A stretch of 64,000 nt of DNA from Magnetospirillum sp. (GTDB lineage Bacteria > Pseudomonadota > Alphaproteobacteria > Rhodospirillales > Magnetospirillaceae): assembly GCA_024707145.1 (NCBI GenBank), contig JANQAI010000005.1, forward strand, positions 434,001 through 498,000, written 5' to 3'. A model generated the notes under the pieces. That model had not been told where the DNA came from. It saw nothing but the letters and a program-made list of their open reading frames with translations, and did not search any database. A program made the position numbers and the translations under genes. Positions 39,736-50,768 of the stretch are shown piece after piece (position 1 is the stretch's first letter; the number at the start of each line of letters is the position of its first letter).

Positions 39736-39833
39736 TCCCGTTTCCCTCAAGATCTGATGCCCCCGCCGCCAACTTAACCAATGGTCGCAGGCATTCCTAG
39801 TGACAACTCAACCGTAGCGTTGAGCGCAAAGCA

Positions 39834-39862
39834 AAGCCCCCTCCCACGGGGGAGGGGGCTCG
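39834..39862 (-). terminator. Intrinsic terminator of groESL
   Basis: On the minus strand, GCCCCCTCCC and GGGAGGGGGC form a ten-base-pair stem followed by TTTGCTTTG, about 35 bases after the groEL stop. Confidence 0.85.
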
Positions 39863-39893
39863 CTCGATTAGCGGAAGGCTGGTCGGCGGGGAC

Positions 39894-41552
<1,659 letters not shown>

Positions 41553-41577
41553 CTAATTCCGGTGGGGTTGGCAGATC

Positions 41578-41865
41578 TTAGGCGAGGATGCCCAGGATGT
41601 CGGATTCCTTCATGATCAGCAGCTCCTGGCCGTCGATCTTGACCTCGGTGCCGGACCACTTGCCGAACAGGATGCGATCGCCAGCCTTCACGTCGAGAGC
41701 GACGATCTTGCCGTCCTCGCCGCGCACGCCGGAACCGACGGCGATGACTTCGCCCTGCATCGGCTTTTCCTTGGCGGTATCGGGGATGATGATGCCACCG
41801 GCGGTCTTCTCTTCCGCGTCGATGCGCTTCACCAACACGCGATCATGGAGCGGTCGGAACTTCAT
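41578..41865 (-). CDS. groES: 10 kDa co-chaperonin GroES
   Basis: A 95-residue GroES with [20 protein letters not shown], the mobile loop [20 protein letters not shown] and [13 protein letters not shown] at the end. It caps GroEL. The gene is preceded by a CIRCE operator. Confidence 0.98.
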   Translation of the reverse strand: MKFRPLHDRVLVKRIDAEEKTAGGIIIPDTAKEKPMQGEVIAVGSGVRGEDGKIVALDVKAGDRILFGKWSGTEVKIDGQELLIMKESDILGILA

Positions 41866-41928
41866 AAAAAACCTCCGTTGAACGGTCTGGTTCGTGGACG
41901 AATGAATTTTTCTCGCGCCGGTACGCCG

Positions 41929-41955
41929 TTAGCACTCCCGGCCGAGGAGTGCCAA
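41929..41955 (-). promoter_or_regulatory. CIRCE operator (HrcA binding site) upstream of groES
   Basis: TTAGCACTC and GAGTGCCAA are separated by exactly nine bases, one mismatch from the CIRCE consensus inverted repeat. It lies 63 bases before the groES start. HrcA repression with heat-shock release is the expected control. Confidence 0.93.
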
Positions 41956-42510
41956 CGATCTAGGAGGGGGGGCGGAAAGAGTCAAGCGCGAAAGGGCCAC
42001 TTTTTTGGCGGCACTCATCGGAATATGCATCTAGTATATTGATTTATATTGAAAAATCTTGACGGTAGGGGCTTCCTTTCGATGAAGCTGGATCCCGTTC
42101 ATCCTGCCCGGAGGTTGGCCCATGGGCATGCTGCGCCTGAAAGCTCACCGTCATGATCGGGCCTGACCCACGGCTGTCCGGCTAAAAATAGCGCCAGAGG
42201 TCTGGAAGGCACGGCCGCCCTTTGGCTTCGCGGCCGTCAGCCGTTCAACAAACACAGATAAACACAGGCGCCTGACGGCGCACACGGAGGAACACAGATA
42301 AGGAAAACCTATCTGTGTTCCTCCGTGTCTGTCGGTGTTCATCTGTGTTCCATGGACCCGATGGCGCCGGAGCCCGCACCGGTTTGCTCCGCGCCGGAAC
42401 TAAGCCGGACAGCCGTCGGTCAAGCCCGGCCATCCATGGACCCTCGGGCCAAGCCTGGGGTGACGGTCGGAAAAAGCGTTCAGCCTGGACGGGGCGGATT
42501 CTCGCCGCCC
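41956..42510. other. Long intergenic region holding a nested inverted-repeat element
   Basis: No gene is visible in these 555 bases between groES and the BON lipoprotein gene. The first ~90 bases are AT-richer and probably contain the groESL promoter. The remainder is dominated by the inverted-repeat element at 42165–42421. Confidence 0.7.
42165..42421. repeat. Composite element: outer 19-bp inverted repeats around an ACACAGAT hairpin
   Basis: ACGGCTGTCCGGCT (42170–42183) and its inverse AGCCGGACAGCCGT (42403–42416) flank the region; extending outward they match at 18 of 19 positions. Inside, the left arm (42250–42300) carries AACACAGATAAACACAG-type words and the right arm (42309–42351) the inverted ATCTGTGTTC words, forming a second hairpin. 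The internal words resemble those at 25483 and share the architecture of 21678. No coding sequence is present inside. Confidence 0.75.
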
Positions 42511-43089
42511 TTACGGCGCCGACAGGTGGCTGACCACCCATTTGATGCCCTCCACCTCGGTGGCGTCGGCCTTCATGGCGGCGGCCGCCTCGGTGCTGGG
42601 CGCGCCGCCCAGCAGGAAGGCCACGCCGTTGATCACCCGCACCACGGTGCCGGTGCCGCTGTCGATGCCCAGCGTGCGGCGCACCGCGTCCTCGCGGGCG
42701 GGGTCGGCGGCGAACACGTCCAGCGCCTTGTCCTCGGCCAGCACCAGTTCGTTCAGCACGGTGGTGACGCCTTCGGTGGCGGCCGCCGCCTGCTCGGCCT
42801 TGCGGCGCTGTTCGGGCTTGATCACGGCGCCCATCAGCAGCACGCGGCCGCGCCAGACCTCGACGGTGACGGCGCGGGTGGCGCGGCGGTCCAGTTCGCC
42901 GACGCGGCGGGTCACGGCGGCCTTGATGGCCTCGTCCCGGCCGGCCTCGCCGCGGCTGCGCTCGATGTCCTGGGCGGCCGGAACGGTCAGGGCGGCGGGG
43001 GTGGCGCCGCCGGCCTCCGGGCGCGGTGACTGGGCCGTCTGGCAGGCGGCCAGCAGGGCGACCAGGGCCAGGGCGGCGAAACGGCGCAT
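42511..43089 (-). CDS. BON-domain lipoprotein
   Basis: A 192-residue protein with a lipoprotein signal peptide (FAALALVALLAACQ) and two BON domains (IKAAVTRRVGELDRRATRAV, VEVWRGRVLLMGAV; and AVRRTLGIDSGTGTVVRVIN). BON proteins of the OsmY/DolP type associate with membranes, and DolP supports outer-membrane integrity under stress. It overlaps the TVP38 gene by one codon (ATGA), which suggests a three-gene minus-strand operon. Confidence 0.88.
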   Translation of the reverse strand: MRRFAALALVALLAACQTAQSPRPEAGGATPAALTVPAAQDIERSRGEAGRDEAIKAAVTRRVGELDRRATRAVTVEVWRGRVLLMGAVIKPEQRRKAEQAAAATEGVTTVLNELVLAEDKALDVFAADPAREDAVRRTLGIDSGTGTVVRVINGVAFLLGGAPSTEAAAAMKADATEVEGIKWVVSHLSAP

Positions 43090-43796
43090 CAGCTTTCCCC
43101 CTCGTCCTCGTCGGGCAGGCCCTTGGCGGCGCGGGTGCGCCGCCACAGCCAGATGCCGAGCACGGTGGAGGCGACGAACAGCAGCGCCGACAGCGACCAC
43201 GTCACCGTCTTGTCCAGCTGGAAGCCGGCGCCGGCCAGGGCGAACACCACGGTCTGCGGCAGGAACCCCACCACCGAGCCGGCGAAGAACGGCACCGCCC
43301 GCACCCCCGACACGCCGGCGGCCACGTTGGCGGTGCCGTTGTGGGAGACCGGCGACAGGCGCAGGATGATGGCCATGGTGAATTCGTTGCCGGCCAGGAA
43401 GGTGTCGATGCGGCGGATCTTGTCGGGGAAACGGCGGCTCAGCACGTCGCGGCCGATGAAGCGGGCGTAATAGAAGGTGGTCAGCGAGCCCAGCAGCGTC
43501 GCCAGCAGGGCCAGCCCCGTCCCCATCCACGGGCCGAAGGCGTAGGCGGCGCCGAAGCTGACCGCCTGGCGCGGCAGGCCGATGGCGATGACCACGGCGC
43601 CCACCAGCAGGTACAGCCCCTCGCCATACAGGCCCTGCCGGCCGCGCACGGCGTGGTCCACCCAGCCGGTGTCCAGCATGGCCTTGATGCCCACCACCTC
43701 GAACAGCCAGCCGATGGCGACCATGGTGGCGATCAGCACCAGCCCGCGCAGGATGACGCGGGGGTCGAGCAGGGGATGGCGCGCCCGCCCGCTCAC
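43089..43796 (-). CDS. TVP38/TMEM64 (SNARE-associated/DedA-like) membrane protein
   Basis: A 235-residue integral membrane protein with about six hydrophobic segments (VILRGLVLIATMVAIGWLFE, GEGLYLLVGAVVIAIGLPRQ, TGLALLATLLGSLTTFYYAR and others). The core AIGLPRQAVSFGAAYAFGPW and FTMAIILRLSPVSHNGTANV are family motifs of the VTT domain. Family members may scramble or transport lipids. It overlaps the glycosyltransferase gene by four bases. Confidence 0.87.
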   Translation of the reverse strand: MSGRARHPLLDPRVILRGLVLIATMVAIGWLFEVVGIKAMLDTGWVDHAVRGRQGLYGEGLYLLVGAVVIAIGLPRQAVSFGAAYAFGPWMGTGLALLATLLGSLTTFYYARFIGRDVLSRRFPDKIRRIDTFLAGNEFTMAIILRLSPVSHNGTANVAAGVSGVRAVPFFAGSVVGFLPQTVVFALAGAGFQLDKTVTWSLSALLFVASTVLGIWLWRRTRAAKGLPDEDEGES

Positions 43797-44557
43797 GACT
43801 GCGATTCGACGGCCGGCGAGCCGGCGGCTTCAACGACCGGATTGCGCGACCGCCGCATCAGCCACATGACGCCCAGCAGGTCGGGAATGCCCACCAGCGC
43901 GCGGCGGAAGTTGCTGTAGTTGGAGGCGCCGGCGCCGCGCGGGCGGTGGTTGACCTTGACCGAGACCACCGAACCGCCGGCCCGGATGGTCAGCGCCGGC
44001 AGGTAGCGGTGCATGTGGTCGAAGCGCGGCAGGTCCAGGAACAGGTCGCGCGGGAACAGCTTGGAGCCGCAGCCGGTGTCGGGCGTGTCGTCCTTCAGGC
44101 AGGCGACGCGGATGGCGTTGGCCGCCTTCGAGGCCCAGCGGCGGGACGCCGTGTCCTTGCGGTTGGCGCGCCAGCCGGCGATCAGCAGCTTGGCCCGAAC
44201 GGGCTCGGGTTCGGCGCGCCAGCGCTCGATCATCTTGGGGATGTCGGCGGGGTCGTTCTGGCCGTCGCCGTCCAGCATGGCGATCAGCGGCGCCCGGGCG
44301 GCCTTCACGGCGGTGGCGATGGCCTGGCTCTGGCCGCAGCTGGAGCGGTGGCGCAGCGAGCGCAGGCGGGGAAAGCGCCCCTTGGCCTCGGCCAGTCTGG
44401 CCGGGGTGGCGTCGGTGGAGCCGTCATCCACGTAGATGACCTCGAACTCCACCACCCCCTCCAGGGCGGCGTGGATCTGCTGCACCAGCGGCAGGATGTT
44501 GTCGGCCTCGTTCTTGACGGGGATGACGACGGCGAGGTCCGGGGTGGTGGCGGTCAT
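43793..44557 (-). CDS. Family 2 glycosyltransferase (dolichyl-phosphate mannose synthase-like)
   Basis: A 254-residue GT-A enzyme. LAVVIPVKNEADNILPLVQQ opens the nucleotide-binding half, EVIYVDDGSTDATPARLAE and MLDGDGQNDPADIPKM hold the DDG and DxD-type motifs, and NDTPDTGCGSKLFPRDLFLD marks the acceptor region. There are no C-terminal membrane segments. Such enzymes transfer a sugar from a nucleotide to a polyprenyl phosphate or lipid. It leads a probable operon with the VTT and BON proteins, suggesting envelope or lipid modification. Confidence 0.88.
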   Translation of the reverse strand: MTATTPDLAVVIPVKNEADNILPLVQQIHAALEGVVEFEVIYVDDGSTDATPARLAEAKGRFPRLRSLRHRSSCGQSQAIATAVKAARAPLIAMLDGDGQNDPADIPKMIERWRAEPEPVRAKLLIAGWRANRKDTASRRWASKAANAIRVACLKDDTPDTGCGSKLFPRDLFLDLPRFDHMHRYLPALTIRAGGSVVSVKVNHRPRGAGASNYSNFRRALVGIPDLLGVMWLMRRSRNPVVEAAGSPAVESQS

Positions 44558-44601
44558 GCTGAAGCCTTCAAGCGACCTTATAAAGCGTCCGCCCTGTTTC
44601 C

Positions 44602-44677
44602 GTCATGCCCGGACTTGATCGGGGCATCCACGTGCCGGCGGCACCACGTGGATGGCCGGGTTGAGCCCGGCCATGAC
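44602..44677. repeat. Palindromic intergenic repeat, copy 2 (GTCATGCCCG family)
   Basis: The left unit (44602–44634) and right unit (44645–44677) are near-perfect inverted copies, beginning GTCATGCCCGGACTTGATCG and ending with CGATGAC-type CCGGCCATGAC. Both include ATCCACGTG / CACGTGGAT. Each unit also forms its own small hairpin, giving a cruciform. It lies between the accA stop and the upstream end of the glycosyltransferase gene. Confidence 0.85.
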
Positions 44678-44693
44678 GACATTCAATGGCCGA

Positions 44694-45650
44694 TCAGGCC
44701 ACTAGGCCGGCCCGGCCCATCTCCAGGAACTTGTCGCGCCGCCGCGCCCGCAGCACGCCGCCATCCACCCCGGCCTGCTCGCGCAGGGCGCCGTCGATGG
44801 CCTGGGACAGGGTCTGCATGGTCAGCTCGGGGTTGCGGTGGGCGCCGCCCAGCGGCTCGGCCACCACCTGGTCGATGACGCCGAGGCGGTGCAGGTCCTG
44901 GGCGGTCAGCTTCAAGGCCTCGGCCGCGTCCTTGGCGTTCTCGCCCGAACGCCACAGGATCGAGGCGCAGCCCTCGGGGCTGATCACCGAATAGATGGCG
45001 TGCTCCAGCATCAGCACCGCGTTGGCCGCGGCCAGCGCGATGGCGCCGCCCGAGCCGCCTTCGCCGATGATCACCGACACGAAGGGGGTGCGGATGTCCA
45101 GGCAGGTCTCGATGGACCGCGCGATGGCCTCGGCCTGGCCGCGCGCCTCGGCGTCCACGCCGGGATAGGCGCCGGCGGTGTCCACCAGGGTGAGCACCGG
45201 CAGGCGGAACTGGTCGGCCATCTCCATCAGGCGCTTGGCCTTGCGGTAGCCCTCGGGCTTGGCCATGCCGAAATTGTGCTTCAGGCGCGATTCGGTGTCG
45301 TGGCCCTTCTCGTGGCCGATGACCACCACCGATTGCCCACGAAAACGGCCCAGGCCGCCGACGATGGCCTTGTCCTCGCCGAAGCAGCGGTCGCCCGCCA
45401 GCGGCGTGAAGTGGGTGATCAGCGACCCGATGACGGTCAGCGCGTGCGGCCGCTCGGGGTGGCGGGCCACCTGAGTCTTCTGCCACGGGGTGAGCTTGGC
45501 GTAGGTCGAGCGCAGCAGCTTGTCGACTTTGGCCTGGAGCCGCCCGACCTCTTCGGCGATGTTGACGTCGCCGTTATCCGCGAGGTGTCGCAGCTCCTCG
45601 ATCTTGCCCTCGAGCTCGGCGATAGGCTTTTCGAATTCCAGGATATGCAT
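44694..45650 (-). CDS. accA: Acetyl-CoA carboxylase carboxyltransferase subunit alpha
   Basis: A 318-residue Acc[21 protein letters not shown] opens the N-terminal helix pair, [20 protein letters not shown] and [20 protein letters not shown] follow, and [20 protein letters not shown] is the crotonase-fold CoA-binding core. It transfers the carboxyl group from biotin to acetyl-CoA with AccD in the first step of fatty-acid synthesis. The ends match the normal family length. Confidence 0.96.
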   Translation of the reverse strand: MHILEFEKPIAELEGKIEELRHLADNGDVNIAEEVGRLQAKVDKLLRSTYAKLTPWQKTQVARHPERPHALTVIGSLITHFTPLAGDRCFGEDKAIVGGLGRFRGQSVVVIGHEKGHDTESRLKHNFGMAKPEGYRKAKRLMEMADQFRLPVLTLVDTAGAYPGVDAEARGQAEAIARSIETCLDIRTPFVSVIIGEGGSGGAIALAAANAVLMLEHAIYSVISPEGCASILWRSGENAKDAAEALKLTAQDLHRLGVIDQVVAEPLGGAHRNPELTMQTLSQAIDGALREQAGVDGGVLRARRRDKFLEMGRAGLVA

Positions 45651-45793
45651 GGGGAGGTTTCATACCACAGCCGCCGCCCGGAGCAAGTGAAAGCGCGCGG
45701 ATACCCGGTGGCAAATCACGATCGGCGGGATGGCGGAGTTCGTTGGGGGGTGGGGCGGCCCACGGCGTCCTGGGGCCGCCCCGTTGGTGTCGA

Positions 45794-47623
45794 TCAGATG
45801 CGTTGGCCTTTGCGGCGCGGCGCCGGATCGACGGCCTCGTACATGGGCCACGAGCCGGCGGCCATGGCCTCGAGCGAGGGGGATTGCTGGCCCAGCCGCG
45901 AACGGTAGATCCAGAAATTGGTCATCACCCGCTCGACGAAGGCGCGGGTCTCGCGCGACGGCAGGCTTTCGATGAACAGCAGCGGGTCGTTGCCGTGCCT
46001 CATGCCGGCCAGCCACTGGCCCAGCTTGCCGGGGCCGGCATTGTAGGCGGCGGCCAGCATCAGCAGGTTGCCGTTGACCGGGTCCTCGGACAGCAGCTTG
46101 CCCAGGTACTTCTGGCCCAGGCCCAGGTTCAGCTCGGGCTCGGCCAGCCGATCCTTGACGTGGCTCCCGGCGATGGCGGCGGCGGTGGCCGGCATCAGCT
46201 GCATCAGGCCGGCGGCGCCGGCGCCGCTGCGCGCCTTGGGATTGAACGACGATTCCTGGCGCACGAAGGCATAGACCAGCGCCTTGTCCATCTGCCAGCC
46301 GCCGCGCGGCGTCCATTCCGGCACCGGGAAGCTGGCGGCGTCGTTGACCGCGCCGGGGGCCATGCCGCCGAGGCGCACCGCCAGGGCCGGCATGCCGCCC
46401 GCCTGGGCCAGCACCAGCATGGACTGGCGCAGGCTCTTGGTGGCGCGTGGATAGATGCGGCGCAGCTCTTCCTCGGCGCCCTGGTTGTCGCCCAGTTGCA
46501 GCAGGGCCAGGGCGCGCTTGGTGCCGGCCACCCGCACCAGCACGTCGGCATCGGCATCGGTGAAGGGCGGGGTCTCCCACGAGAACAGGGTTTCGTAGCC
46601 CAGGGTCTGGCGCGCCAGCAGGCCGTAGAAGGTGCGCGGATAGGTGGCGGCGATCTCCAGCCAGTGGTTCACCACCTCGGGGCGGCGCGACACCAGGTTG
46701 GCGCGGGCGGCCCAGAAGGCGGCGGCGGAGATCATCCACGGCGAGGCGTCGTCGCGGTTGGCCACTTCCTCGAAATGGCGGCGCGCCAAGTCGGGCTTGC
46801 CCAGGCGCCACTGGGCCAGGCCGGCGACCCAATGGGCGGCGGGCATCTCGGCGCCCGAGCGCTCGGCCACCTGGGTGGCCCAGGCGGCGGCCTCGGCGTC
46901 GCGGCCGCCGGCGAAATGGTCGGTGGCCAGGGCCAGCTTCAGCTCGTCCACGTCCTGGCGGTCCAGCGCCTTGGACTCGGCCCCGGTCATCATCGCCAGG
47001 GCGGCGGCCGGGTCGTTCTTCTTCAGGTGGCTGCGGAACTTGGCCTTCAGCGCGCGGGCCTTGGGGGTGCCGTGGTCGTCGCTGAACACGGAATCTTCCC
47101 AGTTGGCGCCGTCGTCGGAGGTGTCGATGCCGGTGCCGCGCAGATAGCCCTTGACCGGCGCCTTGATGGCACCGAAGCCCTTGATGCCCTTGCTGGTGGC
47201 CAGCTTGTGGATGGCTTCGGCCTGGGGCAGGTCGGCGTACTCGGCCATCCAGGCGCGCAGCTCCTGGTACTTGGGCCGGGCGCCGGGCGCCAGGTAGCGC
47301 GCCGCCAGCACATGGCCCTTCAGCAGGTCGTCCTTGACCTTGCCGAGCTCGCGGTCGGCGGCGCCGAACTGTCCGTCGGCCTGCAGCTTGAAGGCGCGGG
47401 CATAAGCCTCCGCGTCCGCGGCGGCGAGCGGGCGGGGCAGTGGGGCGACGCGGGCCTCGCGTCCAACGCCGGGCATCACCGCGGCGGTGAGGGTGCCCTC
47501 GCCGCCGGAGGCCGCGGCCACCTGCTGGCCGACCGCTCCCTTGGAGCCCAGGTCGCCGGCAAGGACCGGAGAGGTCGCGGCCATGATCGCCAACATCAGG
47601 GCCGGGAGGAGCCTGTCGCGCAA
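45794..47623 (-). CDS. Soluble lytic murein transglycosylase (Slt70-like)
   Basis: A 609-residue periplasmic enzyme. The start is a TTG preceded by AGAGGAG at seven bases, giving a signal peptide (MRDRLLPALMLAIMAATSPV then LAG). The central region is an α-helical solenoid (U/L-domain type). The C-terminal lysozyme-like SLT domain shows ALVYAFVRQESSFNPKARSG with the catalytic Glu near residue 450, GAAGLMQLMPATAAAI and NLLMLAAAYNAGPGKLGQWL. It cleaves peptidoglycan to anhydro-muropeptides. About 100 bases upstream, GAGAATTATCGTTATAAAT resembles a degenerate Fur box, noted only as a weak match. Confidence 0.9.
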   Translation of the reverse strand: MRDRLLPALMLAIMAATSPVLAGDLGSKGAVGQQVAAASGGEGTLTAAVMPGVGREARVAPLPRPLAAADAEAYARAFKLQADGQFGAADRELGKVKDDLLKGHVLAARYLAPGARPKYQELRAWMAEYADLPQAEAIHKLATSKGIKGFGAIKAPVKGYLRGTGIDTSDDGANWEDSVFSDDHGTPKARALKAKFRSHLKKNDPAAALAMMTGAESKALDRQDVDELKLALATDHFAGGRDAEAAAWATQVAERSGAEMPAAHWVAGLAQWRLGKPDLARRHFEEVANRDDASPWMISAAAFWAARANLVSRRPEVVNHWLEIAATYPRTFYGLLARQTLGYETLFSWETPPFTDADADVLVRVAGTKRALALLQLGDNQGAEEELRRIYPRATKSLRQSMLVLAQAGGMPALAVRLGGMAPGAVNDAASFPVPEWTPRGGWQMDKALVYAFVRQESSFNPKARSGAGAAGLMQLMPATAAAIAGSHVKDRLAEPELNLGLGQKYLGKLLSEDPVNGNLLMLAAAYNAGPGKLGQWLAGMRHGNDPLLFIESLPSRETRAFVERVMTNFWIYRSRLGQQSPSLEAMAAGSWPMYEAVDPAPRRKGQRI

Positions 47624-47931
47624 GGCTGTTCTCCTCTTGAGGTTATCGAAAACGTCGAACTGTCTGCACGGTTTTATAAATGACCGGAGGCGCAGGAGCA
47701 ACCCCCGAAAGATGGGGCAAACTTAGGGCATGAGAATTATCGTTATAAATCAATCGATTGAAAATGCACATCCGATGCACTTTCTACCCCAATGGGACAA
47801 ATCGGCCTTATCGATGACGGCGATTTGTGGCAACGAAATGGCAAAGATGGATGGGGCGGGGCCTTCTCGCGCAGGGCGATGGGGGCCGGCGCTTCCGCCG
47901 TGCGCAGGAGCGGGAGAAGTGGAAGAAGGCC

Positions 47932-48741
47932 TTAGTGGCCGGACTCCAGCCGCTTGCGCACCTGCAGCAGGTCGCGCCACGCCTCGCGCTTGGCGGCGGG
48001 GGTGCGCAGCAGGTAGGCGGGGTGGAAGGTGGCCATGGCCGGGATGGGGCGTGGCAGGCCGGGGGCGGAATAGTCGAACCAGCGCCCGCGCAGGCGGTTG
48101 ATGCCCTCGTGGCGGGCCAGCAGGGCCGAGGCGGCGGCGCCCCCCAGCAGGATCAGCAGCCGGGGGTCCACCAGGTCGATGTGGCGGGTGACGAAGGGCA
48201 GGCACACCGCCACCTCGTCGGGTGTCGGCTTGCGGTTCTCCACCGGCCGCCATGGCACGACATTAGTAATATAGACGCTGTCGCGATCCAGGCCGATGGA
48301 TGCCAGCATGCGGTCCAGCAGCTTGCCCGACTTGCCGATGAAGGGCAGGCCGTGGCGGTCCTCCTCGGCGCCGGGGGCCTCGCCGACCACCATCACCTCG
48401 GCCTCGGCGTTGCCGTCGGCGAACACGGTGGAGCGGGCGGTGCGTTTGAGCGGCAGGGCGTCGAAGCCCTCCATGGCCCGGCGCAGCTCCTCCAGGGTCC
48501 GGCACTCGGCGGCGATGTGGGCGGCGGTGCCGGGGATGGCATGTCCGGCGGCCGGGGCGTGGGCAGGGGCAAGCGGGGGCGCCGCCGCCCGGTCCGCCGG
48601 CGCCTGGACCGGACGCGCCGCCGCGGCCGCCGGCTTGGCCGACAGCGCGAAACGGTCCAGCGGCTTTTCGCCGATGGCTTCATCCACGCCGGCATCCATA
48701 TACCAGCGCAGCAATTGGTCGAGAGACTGGTCGAGTGGCAT
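47932..48741 (-). CDS. Uracil-DNA glycosylase, family 4-type
   Basis: A 269-residue uracil-DNA glycosylase superfamily protein. VMVVGEAPGAEEDRHGLPFI carries the GEAPG motif, followed by GKSGKLLDRMLASIGLDRDS, NVVPWRPVENRKPTPDE and the C-terminal ATFHPAYLLR (HPxxLLR). The N-terminal ~85 residues are a disordered Ala/Pro-rich extension. Family members carry a [4Fe-4S] cluster; Cys is present in ECRTLEELRR and AVCLPF, but the Cys usually seen before LKxTA is replaced (DALPLKRTA). It removes uracil from DNA. Upstream in-frame starts cannot be excluded. Confidence 0.87.
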   Translation of the reverse strand: MPLDQSLDQLLRWYMDAGVDEAIGEKPLDRFALSAKPAAAAARPVQAPADRAAAPPLAPAHAPAAGHAIPGTAAHIAAECRTLEELRRAMEGFDALPLKRTARSTVFADGNAEAEVMVVGEAPGAEEDRHGLPFIGKSGKLLDRMLASIGLDRDSVYITNVVPWRPVENRKPTPDEVAVCLPFVTRHIDLVDPRLLILLGGAAASALLARHEGINRLRGRWFDYSAPGLPRPIPAMATFHPAYLLRTPAAKREAWRDLLQVRKRLESGH

Positions 48742-48903
48742 ATCGGCTAACAAAATATCGTAGGGTACCCCTGCATTTGAATGATTCGTATCGTTCACAA
48801 TTCGATGGTATAGAGGCGGCCGTGCAAATGGAACCGTGCCGTCCCAAATGGGAAAAGGCAAGGACGGACAAGCAGCATCGGGCCCAAGTCCAGGGGGAAG
48901 AAC

Positions 48904-50537
48904 ATGGAACGTGAATCGATGGAATTCGACGTGGTGGTGGTGGGCGCCGGTCCCTCCGGCCTGTCCGCCGCCATCCGCGTCAAGCAGCTGAACCCCGAGC
49001 TGACGGTCTGCGTGCTGGAAAAGGGCTCGGAAGTAGGCGCCCATATCCTGTCGGGCGCGGTGTTCGAGCCGCGTGCGCTGAACGAGCTGATCCCCGACTG
49101 GCGCGACAAGGGCGCGCCGCTGGAGACCCCGGCCGAGGACGACAACTTCCTGTTCCTGACGGAAAGCAAGGCGTTCAAGCTGCCGACCCCGCCGCAGATG
49201 CACAATCACGGCAATTACATCATCAGCCTGGGCAACCTGTGCCGCTGGCTGGCCGGCCAGGCCGAGGAGCCTGGGCGTCGAGATCTTCCCCGGCTTCGCC
49301 GCCGCCGAGGTGCTGTACCACGAGGACGGCTCGGTCAAGGGCGTGGCCACCGGCGACATGGGCATCGGCAAGGATGGCGAGCCCACCGCCAACTACACCC
49401 CCGGCGTCGAGCCTGCACGCGCGCCAGACCATCTTCGCCGAGGGCTGCCGCGGCTCGCTGACCAAGATCCTGTTCGAGCGCTTCAACCTGCGCGCCGATT
49501 GCGACCCGCAGACCTACGGCATCGGCATCAAGGAATTGTGGGAGATCGATCCCGCCAAGCATCAGCAGGGCAAGATCGTTCACACCGTGGGCTGGCCCAT
49601 GGATTCCAAGACCTATGGCGGCTCGTTCCTCTATCACCTGGAAGGCAATCAGGTGGTGGTGGGCTTCGTCATCGGCCTGGATTATCAGAATCCGCATCTG
49701 TCGCCCTTCGACGAGTTCCAGCGCTTCAAGACCCATCCGGCCATCCGTCCCATCTTCGAAAACGGCCGCCGCATCGCCTATGGCGCGCGGGCCATTTCCG
49801 AGGGCGGCCTGCAATCCATTCCCAAGCTGAGCTTCCCCGGCGGCGTGCTGGTGGGCGATACCGCCGGCTTCCTCAATGTGCCCAAGATCAAGGGCAGCCA
49901 CACCGCCATGAAGTCGGGCATGCTGGCGGCCGAGGCCGTGGTGGCGCTGCTGGCCGGCGAGGGCCGCGAGGCGGTGGCCTATGCGGGCGCCCTGCGCAAG
50001 TCGTGGCTGTGGGACGAGCTGTACAAGGTGCGCAACATCCGCCCCGGCTTCCACAAGGGCCTGTGGTTGGGCATGGTCCTGGGCGGCATCGACACCTACC
50101 TGCTCGGCGGCAAGGCCCCGTGGACCTTCAAGAACCATTCCGACCACGACCAGATGAAAAAGGCGTCGGAATGCGCCAAGATCGCCTATCCGAAACCGGA
50201 TGGTAAGGTTTCCTTCGACAAGCTGTCGTCGGTGTTCATCTCGAACACCAACCACGAAGAAAACCAGCCGGCGCACCTCAAGCTGAAGGACGAGTCGGTG
50301 CCGGTGGCGGTCAATCTGCCGCTGTACGATGCGCCCGAGCAGCGCTATTGTCCGGCGGGTGTCTACGAGATCGTGCGGGACGACGCCAAGGACGGCGAGG
50401 AAGGGGCCAACCCACGGCTGCAGATCAACGCGCAGAATTGCGTCCACTGCAAGACCTGCGACATCAAGGACCCCACCCAGAACATCAACTGGGTGGTTCC
50501 CGAAGGCGGCGGGGGCCCGAACTACCCCAACATGTAA
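48904..50537 (+). CDS. Electron transfer flavoprotein-ubiquinone oxidoreductase (two GAG|C|CTG frameshifts)
   Basis: A 543-residue ETF-QO after removing one C at each of two GAGCCTG sites (49267–49273 and 49409–49415); the repairs give [20 protein letters not shown] and [20 protein letters not shown]. The N-terminus has the FAD motif [20 protein letters not shown]. The middle contains [20 protein letters not shown] and the third-frame [20 protein letters not shown]. The C-terminal ferredoxin-like domain holds the [4Fe-4S] ligands in YCPAGVYE, then [20 protein letters not shown]. It passes electrons from ETF to ubiquinone at the inner membrane. The last codons are repeated downstream in tandem. 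Confidence 0.9.
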
Positions 50538-50730
50538 GGTAGGTGGGAACGCCGCCTTCAGTTGGCGTAAGATGCAGCCGAGCCTGTGGCGCGGCTGCGG
50601 GGCGGCGGGGGCCCGAACTACCCCAACATGTAGGTAGGTGGGAACGCCGCCTTCAGTTGGCGTAAGATGTAGCCGGGCCTATGGCGCGGCTGCGGGGTGG
50701 CGGCGGGCCCAGTTATCCCAACATGTAAGG
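50505..50730 (+). repeat. Tandem repeat (95–96 bp, about 2.4 copies) built from the ETF-QO gene end
   Basis: Units start at 50505, 50601 and 50696. Each begins with GGCGGCGGGGGCCCGAACTA-type sequence encoding the [10 protein letters not shown] end plus its TAA or TAG. Copies 1 and 2 continue through an identical spacer (GGTAGGTGGGAACGCCGCC, then TTCAGTTGGCGTAAGATG) and a GCGGCTGCGG end. Copy 3 is truncated after the stop codon and more diverged. Copy 2 lacks one A after the stop. Confidence 0.92.
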
Positions 50731-50768
50731 CGGGGGCCCTTCGGTTCCCGGGAGTCGAACGGGTGAGC

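Noticed and set aside
47727-47760. A Fur box before the lytic transglycosylase
   Set aside because: The match to the Fur consensus is weak and the downstream gene has no iron link, so it was not listed as a site.
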